NCBI GenBank assembly: GCA_034336665.1
Contig: JAPFBE010000002.1
Span: 18,392,906-18,456,905 of the forward strand
Source of the DNA: Luscinia megarhynchos
Lineage: Eukaryota; Chordata; Aves; Passeriformes; Turdidae
Direction of reading: 5' to 3'
Length of the DNA stretch: 64,000 nt
Below the pieces are notes generated by a model. It saw nothing but the letters and a program-made list of their open reading frames with translations, was not told the DNA's origin and ran no database searches. Shown here piece by piece: positions 1 through 13,100 of the stretch. The translations under genes and the position numbers were made by a program. Numbering within the stretch: the stretch's first letter is position 1; each line of letters begins with the position of its first letter.

Positions 1-3000
1 GCCCCAAGGGGTGGCAGTGAGAGAGGGAGGCAGCCAGGGCTGCCTTAGCACCACCTTTGAGCTGATGCTGCTTCAGTGCTCAGCCTGACAGAGAAACAAA
101 ATGGAAATTATTCAGGAGCATGAACCAAAGTGGAGGTGCTCGTAGTGCCAGTGGCATCCCAGAGGTCTTTGGCAGAGGTTTATCGATGTCAACTTTTGTG
201 TTTCCTTGGTGAATGAGTCACCGTGGCTGTGCTTAAATCCTTAAAATGCCTTTTAAGCATTCACAACAGAATTTTTTTTCCTGTTTGTGTGGCTACTTTC
301 ACATACTAACTTCAGGTACATCCAGGCTTTGCAAATTGCTATGAACTCTTCTCTGCTGGGTAGAAGCCATGTTTGACCCAGAAGCTGTTTAGCCATGTTA
401 GCAAAGCCCAAAAATTGTCTAATTTCCCTGGCAGGTTTTAAAAGCTTAAGCTCAGATTTTTTTAGGTGGCTTTCCATTATAAGAGTGGGTTCTTGTGCAG
501 ATGGATCAAAATAGAGGGAGACTGAGCTTGCAGTTGCTTGCAAAGTCAGGCTGACTTTATCCTACGAATCTGCAGTATAACAACAAACCTAAATAGCATG
601 CCAGATCTTGACTCCATTTTTCATTGCTTCTCCTATTCTGAGGGAGCTGCTACCTTGTCAAAATATTATGTGTGCAGAAGAAAATACCAAAAAGAAAATC
701 AAGCAACAAATGAGGTATTCTCATCATGCTAAATTTTGTGGTGAAAAATGGGGCTGTTCTCTGGGACACCATGTACTAGAGATCATGGCATGGTGTATAA
801 ATTTAAACTTTCTCACTGCCAGTTTTGTTGTGTTAATATTTGGGTGCTCTGCTGAGTTGGCACTGCCGGATGCAGGTTGTTCCTTATCCATTACTGGCAG
901 GAAATGTTGCACCAGAAGGGTGGATACAGTCACCCTGGCTGCTGGGGCACTTGCAATAGGAGATAATTTCCTGAATGGCATGAGACAGCATGGTTTGTAT
1001 ATCATGTAAAAAGTCCATCTCTTGTGGCATTTTCCTCTGATTGCTGAGTCCACTGCAGAAGAGTAAAAACATATGACACTTAAAAATAGGATATATCCTC
1101 AACCATTGCAAACGCCATCTGTTCTCAGAGAAACAACTGGTAGAAAAAAATAACCTTGGGTTGAAACCTTGCATGAAGTTGCCATTTAAGATAAGTGGGG
1201 TTGGCTTTGTTATTTTTATTTTTTTGGAGGTGTGGAGAAGGGCTGTTTGATGGCAACTGAAAGAAAACAGATATGTGGAGCTGGAGCGTGCGTGTTACAG
1301 ACGTGCAGAGAAGTCGTGTCTTGAAGACCTGTTAAAACTGTGGGACTGAGCAGCACAGTGACACTGGAAGGAATCCATGCACTATTTTAAATCAGTTCGT
1401 GCAGGTGACTGCAACAAGGTGTCTGCCCACCACCAGAAGCTGGTTTCTAGGGAAATTGTCTACATTCCTAGCCATAAACAGATAAGACCTAATTTTCCAA
1501 TTGGATACAGTTCTCTGGTGAATGGTATGGCTTCCTCACCCATGCAGAGTCCATCCAGACTGGTAGTGAGGAGTGAATCAGTAGCTTAGGGAATGCTGAC
1601 TCCATCCCTGTATGCTGCTCCCCCAAAGAACACCCACAGCCATTGCCTCTGGTAACAGGAGTGAAGTTTCTGAGCTTTGGTCACTCCCAGGAGTCAGCAC
1701 TGCTTCTTCTGGCCCTGTCAGGGTGTGATTAAGTGACTGAAAAGAATTTTGTTTTCACATCATAGCAATTTGCTATTACCCGTGGAACTTCAGTAATTAG
1801 TCATACCACCTGCCCCAAGTCTGACAAAAAGATCCTGAGAGCCCACTAGTGGACTTGATCACTTGTGCTGTTTCGGACACCCTTCTGAGAAGTCAGGTGG
1901 GATACCATTAGTCATTTCAATGCTTCTGCCCCTGCTCTGTACTAATGTGAAGAGCAGCTGACTTGTACTTCAGACACATGCAAAGAAACTGTGCATGAGG
2001 TAAAGGGAGCACTGCATGGTGTTTGCTCAAAAGGAATATTCATGTTCCAAGGCAGTGTCCTAATCCTGTCAACCTCACTAGTTTTATGAGTTCCAAGTAG
2101 GACAACATGGTGAGGTAGGAAAAGGGCATTTTAATGAATAGGTTTGATAGTGATATTTCTGAATAATTTCTTTTTTTTGCATCTCACAGCACAGGAATAG
2201 CTGCAGTGATGTAATGTTGCTATTTAGAATTGTTTTCAAAGTGTGTTTTGAGTTTGGTGTCATGCAGTATTGAAAATTTTGCTTTGGAAATGAGTGCGCC
2301 TAAGGTAAAGGCTGTGTGCATGCATTTTCAGGCTCTGTCTCTCTGAATTTGGACTGCCATGCTTCTGATCCTCTTATCTCCAGTCTGAACATCAGAAGAT
2401 TTGAAGGGTACTAGCTTGTGCTCAGCTTTTGTGACAAGCAGATGAGGGATGAGATAAATCTGCTAAAGACATTCTCTGCTTTGCAGGGAAATAAGGCAAT
2501 AACCTGCTTGCTAGTGTTTGGCCCTAGTACACCTAACTCTTGAGATAAAGACCTTTTGGTACTTAACCCAGGGAATGAGTAATTCTTTTGTGACGTGCTG
2601 CCACAGCACATTTCTGTGTTCTGGCCTTAACTGTGAAGCAGCAAAATCTGGATGCATTGCCCCACAACAGAGCAAAAAGCCACTGTGACCTTGAGGGTAA
2701 AACCTCATGGAAGCATGAGGAGTGATGTGGCTGGCATAGTTCACAGTGGTGAGAGAGCAAGCTTCTGATTTCTTAAGTGACAAGAAAAAAACCTCAGTTT
2801 TGCAAGACCTTTTTGCGTCAAACTCTTTCATCCTGGAACAGTGTGACTAATTTACCAGTCCACAGACAGGGCAATAACACCAAGCCCTGTTTGAAAGAAG
2901 GTATGCTGTTCTTGCAATGCAACTCATACTTCTAGATTTGAGCCCTGCACATGGGTCGACTAATGTTGCCATTTTACTACTCTAGCCACATTTCAAACAT

Positions 3001-6000
3001 ACTCTGCTTTTGTCTACCAGCTTTTCCATTTCTTGGCACTGATGATCTTCATCTTCCATGGCGGAAGTTTGATATCTCTCTCAAGCTGAAATAAAATCTT
3101 CTGTACTCTGAAATGTTAGATCAGCCTTATTATTATTAATTTTTTTCCAGCTGTCAAGCTTAATGCATTTTTTAAAGCATCCTCCTACTTTAAGGCAAAG
3201 TTGTGAAAAGTGAATATGTAACAGTGCACATATATTTACTGTATACTTATTTATTTGTGAGAGACCAGGACTGAAAACTAAATTCTGTTACCCCCTAAAT
3301 CAAGTTCACCCCTTCTCACAGCTTTAGATCTACCTGTGAAGTCTGTAGCCTTGTGAATCTTTTTAATGGGCTAAGTGAAAAGTCTGGTTTGGGGCAATAC
3401 TAACTTTTGTCCTAAAATGTATGAGTTGGCTTGTAGTACATTCCCACCATGGGCTCCTGTGTCTGCACCCTGTCATATTCTCTTCCGTGACTTCCAACTC
3501 ATGTTGGCTGTTCTGCCTAATATTTAAACAAGTTCATTAGATACGCCCATGTTTTAAAAATATAAACCACATTTTTCAGGCTATGGACCAACATGTTAAA
3601 AACCATCTGTGATATCAGTTGCTCAACTTATGCTCTCCAAAGAGCCTGCTTTACTTAAGACAAATGCTCTGCACTTACAGAAAATAAAAGATGGTCATTA
3701 AGTACCTCAACTCACTTTTGAGTATTTCAGCTAAGACTCTAACATTACAGCTTAAATTGTATCTAAACCTCTGAGTTCTTTAGTAAATGTGGTGAGGTTA
3801 AGTGCTTCTGTACTTCATCCCAGTTATTTCTGAGCCCAGATGTGGAATTAGGTAACTCGCTTCAGACACATGACTTTGAAAACAGTTGATGAGAGTGGTG
3901 AGTGAAAACTAAATGAAATTTCACAGCCTGAGACTTAGGCAAAATGCCCCTTTGGCTGTCCAGGTTAATGCCATTACCAGGGGAGACTTCTTTTTCCTGA
4001 AGTATTTATTCCAGATGTGTTTCTTTAGTCTTCTGATCTGCTTGGCTGACTGTACATAAATTGAATTGCTAGATATAGAATTAGGAACTATCTTGAGCTA
4101 TTGAAGTGGTCTCTAAATAAGGTAAAAATACTTCTGACAAAAAAAGAAATAATTCCAGGCTGGATTTTTAAGCCACACTGGTATGGCCATGCTGAGGGTT
4201 ACCTAGAAGTGTGGCTGTGTAAAATGCAGCAAAGCTGACATGAAAGGGAAAATAAATGTCGCACAAAAACTCTGTGTTTACAAAGTCACCTTCTGCACTG
4301 CAGGGACACTTTAAAGAGGAACATTAAGGGTGATAAACCTTAGCTGTAGGGCTCTTCTGAATTTTAGTTCTTTTAAACATATTTGATGTTTGGTACCTTA
4401 TGCCATATGAGAACAACAAAGGACTCCCCAAAACAGCAACACAAAATGCTGCCAGCTTGAGGTAAAAATTCTGAAAGACTTTCTCATTTCTTGCTCATTG
4501 TGTTCTGTTCCTGCCCTCAGCCACAATAAGAGGTGGGAATCTTGATTTTACCATTAAAGCAGATGGGCTTTCTGGAGTCACTGAGGATTTCTACTCTGTC
4601 ATTTAGTTCAGAGGAAATAGAGCCCTACCTTCAGCTTCTTCAGTTGTGTCTTTTGTTCCTACCCCTGTCCCCCCAACCCCTCCCCCCCATGTCAATAATT
4701 TGGGCACTTCAGACTTCTTCAAGGATTCCTGGCTGGAGAGAAGCAATTGCAGCAACAAACCAAACCAAAATACTTTCAACAAGTCTGCAGACCATGTAGT
4801 GACCCAGTGTATCTCCTCTGCACATGTGCAGACCCACTGCAGGGCCCCAGCTCACGGATCTGCCTGGATGTGTCTGCCTCCTGGAAGTGACACTCTCACA
4901 TACATGCTCCTTACTTCTGCCTGGGGAAGCTTTACCCAAGCTTCTGAGTGCTGTGAACAGCCACCGTCAGCTATTATAAATTTGTTTTCTCATATTTTAA
5001 CTGCAACAGTAAAAATGAGTGCTTCACCACGGGTCAGGAACCAAGTCTGACCTTAAAAAGCTGTAGACTCAGTTATTGTTGGAACTCAGACCCTTTTTTA
5101 TGCCCTTGTTGTGCCATCAGCAACAGAAAAGTTCCTTTGCCCTTGCAAGAATGCTACAATGGGTTTTGACATGCATAAGAATCAGGAACCAAGTATCTCC
5201 AAGTGCTGAATGATTTATGAACGTATATTTAGTTAAAGGACAGATGACCACAGCATTCCCTGTTTTTCTAATGCATTTTATTTTGCAGTCAGAGAGTAAA
5301 ATGTTGAATGAAGCAGTGTCTGAGAGCACACCTATATAAATTAGGGCTGACAGCCTCACCTTCTCTACCCACACTCTGGGATGCACACAAATTCCCCCCT
5401 TCTCCAAATCCAGCCAGCACGGAGCATGGACAGTGAAAAGTTTGAGTCTGTGCCAATCTGTGTACATGTACCCTTCAACTTTTCCTCATTACCCTTGTGG
5501 CTTGGGTGTCTCTTGCAAAGCTGCTGTCAGCCACTCAGAGTGGCCCATTCTTCCATTAGAGATTTTAGATGTCCAGAATATATGTCTTCTGTTGGTTGTG
5601 GCTTCTTGCAATTCTGGAAATCCCAGTACCATGTGAGACAGTTTGACCATGACAGTTTGGGTAAAACATGTTGAATCACACTGTACAAGCTGTATAGACT
5701 GTTCTTGGTCACACACGCACTTGAGCTGTGCTCTGCCACCTGCTTCCACCAGTTTCTTCCTCAGAAGAGCAGCTTATCATCTTGGTCAAACAGGACTCAC
5801 TCTGTACTTCTAGCTTTTCCTAGAAATACCTTTTTTCATGTCTGATTACTCTGGGGTGAGAATTCTCTGACTAGTTGTTGGCATCTTGTCATAGGAGAGA
5901 CCCACATTTTTTGGCTCAGTCTGGTCCATTAGTGACAGAATAAAGAAATTAACACACCGATGTAAAGCAGCTTTGGGACTGGGATGGTCCCCACATATCA

Positions 6001-6375
6001 GTTTCATATGGCTGATGTGTATTTTTGTAGATAGATGAGTTGAAAATGTTCATAAAACTTCCCTGTTTCAGTTCTTACTTGCGACATTTATTTCTTGCGT
6101 TGGTTGGTTGGTTGGGGTTCTTTGTTTTGTTTTTGTTTGTTTTTTTATTTGGATCACCTTAAAAATTTTCTTTTCCTATTGGGTTCCCAGTTCACCACAT
6201 GAGTATGTGGACATCCATAATAAAATACAGAAACCTCATTAAAACACTTTTCTTTTTAAAGCAGCTGGGAATGTCAAATTCTGATGGTATAATTGGTGGC
6301 TGACTTAACAAGATAGCAAAGTTTCTTCACAACGGAGGTCTGCTGGTGTGCCAGGCTGATTAGCTCTCCCATTTT
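1..6375. other. Intergenic, nothing recognised
   Basis: AT-rich sequence with frequent stops in all frames. The longest open frames are around 130 codons and look like chance. There is a C-rich run near 4670-4690 and several T-runs. I see no exon with family similarity, no LINE block and no RNA gene. Confidence 0.6.
6099..6149. repeat. (TTGG)n followed by G/T-rich tract
   Basis: Four GTTG/TTGG units run into GTTTTGTTTTTGTTTG and T7. Confidence 0.8.
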
Positions 6376-6423
6376 ATGACTGTGTGGTCATAACTGACAT
6401 TAAAAAATGACTGTGTGGTCATA
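6376..6423 (+). repeat. 17-base direct repeat with 14-base spacer
   Basis: ATGACTGTGTGGTCATA occurs at 6376-6392 and, identically, at 6407-6423. It sits about 75 bases upstream of the cadherin-like fragment. Confidence 0.9.
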
Positions 6424-6496
6424 GCTTAAATGAAGATGTTTAAGTAAATTATCCTTCTTCACTTTGCTGGAGTGTGTGGCCAAATTAATCAGCACC

Positions 6497-6789
6497 ATGG
6501 AGTCGCTGCATGACACAGAGAAGACGCATCTTATTGTCACCTTTCACAACAGTGGCACTGTAGAGGCACAGAACTTTATTGCTGAGAACACTCCCAAATT
6601 TGTTGCCATCATCACACTAACTGATCATGTAAAGATGATTTGAATTGTGAGGTAATATTCTGCTTGCTGAGAGAAATGTCTGAACAGAAATACAAACTCC
6701 TGTTGTATCTGTTAATGAAGTTGCCCAAGGTTTCCAGAAGCCAGTGGGAATCTGAAAGTTACCTTACTGAACAGAAGAAAAAAATTTAG
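6497..6789 (+). pseudogene. Possible decayed protocadherin-like cadherin-repeat fragment
   Basis: From ATG at 6497 a 48-codon frame ends at TGA 6641. Near the end of that frame a shift of +1 gives a continuous reading through to TAG at about 6789. The joined reading has the look of the start of a cadherin repeat: an FIAENTP segment (compare SENxP), then VAIITLTDH, then a DDLNCEVIFCL segment (compare DxDxGxNGxVxCxL of protocadherins). The motif match is by eye only. No intron boundaries, target-site duplication or long poly-A tail prove a retrocopy, and only about one third to one half of a repeat is recognisable. It could be coincidence. Confidence 0.3.
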
Positions 6790-9439
6790 TCCTAGGACTC
6801 AATAAATGTTTAGCTATGTTTTACTTAAGTAGCTACTTCTTTCTTACTTTTAGGGTATGCTAGTAAAGCAGATTCTGGATTAAGATCATAATTTCTTTTT
6901 CCTAACTAGGAAATAATGCTCTTTTCAATGAACCCCCTTTCTTTCCATCCTGTAGTCTACAGTCTCAGATGGTAATAATGATTTTAATATTTCTGGCTGA
7001 GAAATGCGGTCATTAATATTCTCATGCAGAACTCACAGCAGTGACTGTAAATTACATGGTACTCTGGAAACACAGCAGGAGGCGTTTCCTTCCTTGGACA
7101 GTTTATTACAGGGCCTTCATCCCGTGGCATATTACCCATATTTAATTTGCATGTTGGGTAATATCATTGTGCCAAGTAACAGCATTCTTCTGGGTGGTGA
7201 GAATGCCTGCCCATGACAGTGAGCTATCCCTCATGGTCTGTGGCTTGTCCCATGTGAGAGCAGCAAGATAACAAGTCAGGGCTGAAATTTTCAAATTCCT
7301 CCTAGGGATTTGCCTTATGAGGATTAACTCTTCCTCAGCCTTGAAAGGATCAACCCTATTGTCTTCACTGAGAAAAATATAAAAGATTTCAAGAAGTTCC
7401 TTCTGCTTTATCTGTGGCCATTAATTTGGATATGAGATTTTATCAGCGTCAGTATGGGATTTTTTATAAATAATCATAGAATCAGATTAAACACTTAGTG
7501 GACGTCAAAGAAGGAACCCTGCCTGAACTTCCTGGGTTCCCTTCTGAGGGGAATATGTTTAGCTGGGATGACTGCTTTACTGGGGACCATTCTAGGGGTT
7601 GCTTCAAATAACAGTGGCAAAGAACAATGACTGTTGCTTAATCAGAACAAAATAAGACACGTTTGCCTAATGAAAATTTGTTCATCTGGAGCCAAGTCAT
7701 TAAGTGGTGCTTAAATTCATATTGCAGTCTAAACTTTTGGAAGTTTCCAAATAAGTGTTAAAATGAAGATGTAAAGCAACAAATGTAATTTTGAATCGGG
7801 TTGGGGATTTTTCTGTGTTGTATTTTTACATATCTTAAAAACAATTATGGTTTTTAATAGCTTTTCTTTTTTACAGCTGTTCAAAATATGACAATTTACT
7901 GTTCATCAAGGTGCCTCAGTTCAGAGGACTTTAGTGCATTGTTATTAACATGTAAAAGTACTTTTTTTTCATGTGCCCCAAGTTCAGGGTTTTCCTCTAT
8001 GGGCAGTTTTTCTGCACATGCTTGCAAAAGCTGTGACACAGTAGTGTGTCCTGATGTCAGTCACCTGCTGGAGCAGCAGGTGGAGGAGGTGATGTTTTCA
8101 GGTACTGACCCATGCTCAGCTTGTGGTTTCAGAAAATAGCCTTTTGCTAGCACAGCACTCATCTCTGAGGTGGGTGGGGAGGGACTTCCATGCACATGGA
8201 GATAAAGGCACCAGAGTGCTGGGTTGGAGGGGGAAATCCCTCAGAAAAATGGAGGAGTTGGTGGAATTGCTACAGGAGTAGGTGAGTGGGATTTTCCCCT
8301 CTTCTATATTTTCAAGACCCCATCAACATGCCATCCCCATGGGGACAGGGAAGAGGCCTGAATGATAAAAGTTGCTCAGCATTAGTGTGATTCACACCTG
8401 AACGTTGTCAGTGAAAAAGTACATCTTCCTACCAATAAACCAGCTGCTGTCTATAGACTTTGAGGTAAAGAAAAACCCAGAAGCTGTGTGTGTACTGGCA
8501 CAGGTAAGAGAAGGGCTGCTGGCAGATCACATTTTGTGATAAAATGAGATCAAAGACATATTAGTGCAAAAAGTCTGACATTGAACAGACCTGTAGTGTC
8601 TGTCAAGTGGGATGTTAAGGTGTCAGATAAGTTTTGGTCACAAATATTTTCCCTCTGGTGTTTTGGATCAGATGCATTGGTTTAATCATGAATGAGAACT
8701 GGAAAATGTTGCTTCAGGGATCGTGTATATACTTTTAGAAAATGACCCTGAGACTCTGTTACCTTAGATCAACAGCTTTAAAATAAAGTCACACAAGTAT
8801 GCTCTGTGAAACATCAGTCTCATTTGGTTAAACTTCTTGAAGTAGTTAACTTTTATTTTGCCCTCAGAAGGTATTTGGTTTGGTTTTACAAAGAAAAAGT
8901 TGATAGTTTGACAGATGTATAGGCTTGTTACATCCCTACTTGTATTCCAGTGAAGGTTTGAAAGCACTTATGCCTTTTATCTTTCACACAGGCCTGAGAT
9001 AAGGGAAGATTTCCATCAGACATCTTCCTGGCTCTCAGATCTAAGGTCAATAATGTTCCTACTCTCTTACTGTGACATAATGCTATAAAGACATTGCAGC
9101 TAGGAATCTATAAATGGGTAGGCTGAGGTCCATGCTTTGCCAATTTTCTCCCCAGCAGTGTAGGGCTGATTTTCCCTTTGGATGCACACTGGGTGATTTT
9201 CCAGCCTTGCTGCAGTGTGGTGTCTCAGCTGGCAGAGCAAAATGTTGTCACAGGGCAGCAAGCCAGGCTTGAGAGTATCCATGTACACCTTCCTTCCCTA
9301 CCTGTGCATTCATTTATGCAGGCAGACAAACTGTGTCCAAACTGCTGCACTGTGGGTGGACATGGGGGCTCTCTGGAGACCATGGAGGAAAGTGGGCATG
9401 GATAAAAAGTCAAACTTCTTAGAGCATCATGATTTTCAC
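6790..9439. other. Intergenic, nothing recognised
   Basis: No recognisable coding or repeat body. A lone AATCATAGAATCA at 7472-7484 resembles a CR1 end, but no CR1 body follows. Confidence 0.6.
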
Positions 9440-10110
9440 CTGAGGCTAATAAATGGATGAAATCTGAGGAGCAGCTCTGTGGAAAGGGATCTGGGAGTCC
9501 TGGTGGACAAAGAGCTCAGTCTGAGTGAGCAGTGTGCTGCTGGTGCTGCAGCAAGGAAAGCCAGCAGGGTGCTGTGCTGCATCAACAAGGGCATCTCCAG
9601 CAGAGATGGAGACATCATTGTCCCTCTCTAATTGGCACTTCTGAGGCTGCACCTGGAACACTGTGCTCACTTTTGGTCCCCACCATGCAAAAAGGTGTGG
9701 ACAGGCTGGGGAGGGTCCAGAGAAGGACAGCAAGAGGGTCCAGAGAAGGGCAGCAAAGATGATCAAAGGCCTGGGCAGGCTGGCATGTGAGGGAAGGCTA
9801 ACAGTGAAATGGATTTGTTCAGCCTTGAGAAATGAAGGCTTAAGGGAGACCTCATCAACATGTTCTAGTGTTTCAAGTGTGGCTACAAAGAAGATGGAAA
9901 TTCCCATTTGCAAGAAGTCGCACAGAAAACACAAGGGGTACAAATTATTCTCAGGAAGATTCCAATTCAACAAAAGAGGGAAATTTTTCACAATGAGCAC
10001 AAAGAGCCCTTGGAATTATCTTTCATGGGAAAGTGATACACTCCCTCAGTATTGGCCACTTTTAAGATTCAGCTGGAAAGGGTGCTGGAGCTGTCTTGTC
10101 TAGACTATGC
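9440..10110 (+). mobile_element. CR1 LINE, 3' fragment
   Basis: The segment reads as the 3' end of a chicken-repeat-1 non-LTR retrotransposon. It contains the end of the reverse-transcriptase frame (GGAAAGGGATCTGGGAGTCC, then TGGTGGACAAAGAGCTC, decayed from the LGVLVD-type ending; GTCCAGAGAAGG; AGGCTGAG-like and CAGCCTTGAGAAATGAAGGC). The 3' region follows, with TTTTTCACAATGAG, TTGGAATTATCTTTC, AAGATTCAGCTGGAAAGGGTGCTGGA and TCTTGTCTAGACTATGC, most like the CR1-E type. It is 5'-truncated as CR1 copies usually are, carries many frame-breaking changes, and lacks the terminal ATTCTATG repeats, so it is an inactive, moderately old copy. Open frames on either strand across it are not genes. Confidence 0.9.
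9712..9757 (+). repeat. 23-base tandem duplication inside the CR1 copy
   Basis: Two adjacent copies of AGGGTCCAGAGAAGG-CAGCAA(G/A) differing at two positions. Ordinary CR1 has this segment once. Confidence 0.85.
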
Positions 10111-13100
10111 TTTTGCCAAAATAGGTTAATATTGCATATAATAAATTATTTTCAGCACTGTTGCTCCTGCTACCCTGTGCCTGGTGTCCTGCATTTTTTT
10201 TCCAACTTGTAGTCTCCCTGCTGTTCTGCCTTCTACTAATATCAAGAACAATGGGCAGAGCAGAGGTCAGTCTCTCAGCCAATTGTGTTTTAATGCAGCA
10301 TGAAGAGAGGATTTTATCTGTTGGAATACCTTACATGCATCTTAGGCAGGCTCCCTGAAATCCAGAAATTCTTCTTGCTTAGCACATGTGGAAGGTAGCA
10401 CCTAGTTTAAATGGGGACTCCTCTTTTCCCTCGACTGGGAACCTCTTTAAAATCTCAGCACACCCACACGCTGAAGGTCGGGCTCATTTGATGTGTACCC
10501 AAGCTCTCCCTGGGTGGTACAACACATTGCTGCCTCTGCACAGCTTTCCTTTTAATCTGCTGTGCTGGGGTTTTCAGTAGTGAGACTATTGCAGTCTCTC
10601 TGCAATACAGTCTCTCTGTAAAGAAACAATTTACACTATTTTTGGGACTAAAAGGGTGAATTTAAAAAAAAAAAAGACATACTGCCTGTCTTTCTGAAAC
10701 AAACACGTAGTTTGGCTTTTGATGTGAATCCATAGTTTTGCTGAGTTTTTTTTAAGCTAGATGTATGAAGAGAGGTGTTTTCTTTTATGGAACATATACT
10801 GTCTTCTAATTTCTCTTTATTTTGGTAAACTTCAAATCAAGCCCTATTCAAATTCTCATTTTGGCTGCCCAGCCTTCTTTCCCAAAATGTACAATGCTGA
10901 GTGGAGGCAAATTATTAATAGGTGTCATAATGGAGGACACTATTAGTTCAGTAATAATGTGAGGATTCCTAGTTAGTGGAGTCAATACTTTCAGGGCTCA
11001 ATTTCAGCCTCGTTCATGGGTTAGACTGAAGTTCAGCCAACAGCTTGAAGGCTTAAGGAGAGCCTATTAAAATGAAGCTTAAGTGACAGAGGTGGTAAAA
11101 AGAGGGATTTCAGTCCTTCATTGTATCAAGCTCTCCTTCTTTTGTTTCTGGGTCTCCTTTGGTTCACACCAGTCACAGACCCAGGTCTCATTCTCAAAGT
11201 GTAAAATTACTAGGAGTCAGATATAAATTTCCTTAGTCTGAAACTTTCTTGAAACCTGAGGTGTGTGTTAGGTAATCCAAGGTCTTTGCTTTAACCTTAC
11301 ACAAGAAACTGACTGTATTTGAGGCATATCTGTAATTAAACTGATAGACTATTTAAATATGTTATGGCTGGATGAAAATTATGTTTTGCATTCCAGTGAT
11401 ACTTTTCAGTTCATTTGTAATGGAGATATTTGTCATGTTGGAAAAGGAGAAACCAACATTCCTTATGCTCTCCAGGTAAAGAATGGCTTGCTGGACTAAA
11501 GTACTCATGTAAGAGACACATGAAAGTTCCTGTTCTGCTGTTCTCTTGTGTCGTGGATGAGATCTTGGAAAACCATCAGATAACAGCTGCTGTTGTAGTC
11601 AAGAAGTCTTATGTGAGAAACCAGGGTGATGATTTTTTTTAGAATTGGCATTTTTCTCTGAAATAGTTTTTGTTTACCAATTTGGTCAACAGAGTTTGTG
11701 ATGAAAAACTTCTTGGTAATCTCTGATGTGTAAAGGGTCCTGTCCATTACTGGAATGCAAGGTACAGTTCCAGGGGATGAGAGATGCAAAGATGGATTGC
11801 CATGCTTTTGGAAGGAGGTAGACTCAACGAGCCTTTACTAATTTCAAAGCATACCTTCACAATCCTAGCATTTTCTCACTGCTGAAGCAAAACAATTACT
11901 GTGCTTCTCAAACTCTTGTTCCACCATGCCAGTGTATCTCCAAGCAATGCAAACTGTGGAGGTCTGGGTGCATCTTCAAGCAGTACCATGCTGCAGCACC
12001 CCATGGAATAGCCATAATTCACCGAGTTTCAAATCTTTTAAAGATCTTCGTATCACTGAAGATGAAAGTTCTAAATCATTTTGAGACCAGCCAATTTAAA
12101 GCAGAGATGTTTTCTCTGAGGAGACAAATTAAAAAACACATTTATTTCCATTTTTCAATTTTACATCAGAATTGTCTGAGCATATCCCATTCAATTTCCA
12201 CTTCTTGTATCAAGTATTTATTATTTTTCCAGAAAGTTGTAACTAGGTTAGAAAGCATCACTAGGTCAGTTCTTAGTTTTATAATAACAGCCTGAAATCC
12301 CAATGCTGACCATGGAAGTGCTTCTTCAAACATCTCTTTTGAACAGTGCCGGCTGTAATGGCAATAACAATCCTACTTAGAGATCCACAAGGGGAAAATA
12401 TGTTTATGTAATAAGTCAACTTGGAGTTCTTTTTCACATATCTCTTGTAAATACACATTAGAGCGAAATAGTCACTGGGTAAATTTATTGTGATCTGTTA
12501 GTAAGAGACTACAGATTATTCATTAAAAAGGTAATTGTTAAAGCCAGCTTTGCAGGGCTAGATCTCTGGCTGACCAAGTGATGCTGTATTAATGGAAATA
12601 GTTGTCTTTAAAGAAATTGCATCTCTTGGACTGTTACTGAAGAATATAACAGACTTCAAAGACAAGGCAAAAATTAAACCATCACAATGTGTGAGAATGC
12701 ATTGCTTAATATTACAGTGTTCCACAGCTGGAGAAACAATTAGTGTGATGGTTTGCTGGAATACAATAAAAAAAGGTCACCTTACCTTTGCCAACCTCTT
12801 CTGATCAACAGTCATTTTTATAAAATTTCAGACATACAGAGAAGTTGTTTGACTCTAAAAGCTGAAAGAAAGCAAGTGGGTGTTTGAAATGAGGTGGCTT
12901 AGATTTTTGGGAATTATTTGGAAACACTCATGTCTAAAGTGTTAATTTTTAAGCAGCATTTGTCAGGTGTCCTTGGGCAGCACCCCATTACAGGCTTAAT
13001 AGATGTGTTAGTGGTGGTGGTGTGCCCCCCAAGAACAAAGGCACCTTTGCACTCTTCAAACCCCTTTTGAGTGGTGACTGTGCAGCACTAACCACAGCTG

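Noticed and set aside
7472..7484. AATCATAGAATCA, like a CR1 3' end
   Set aside because: Thirteen bases only, with no CR1 body on the following sequence.
9446..10000. 184-codon minus-strand open frame
   Set aside because: Entirely antisense to the CR1 LINE fragment.
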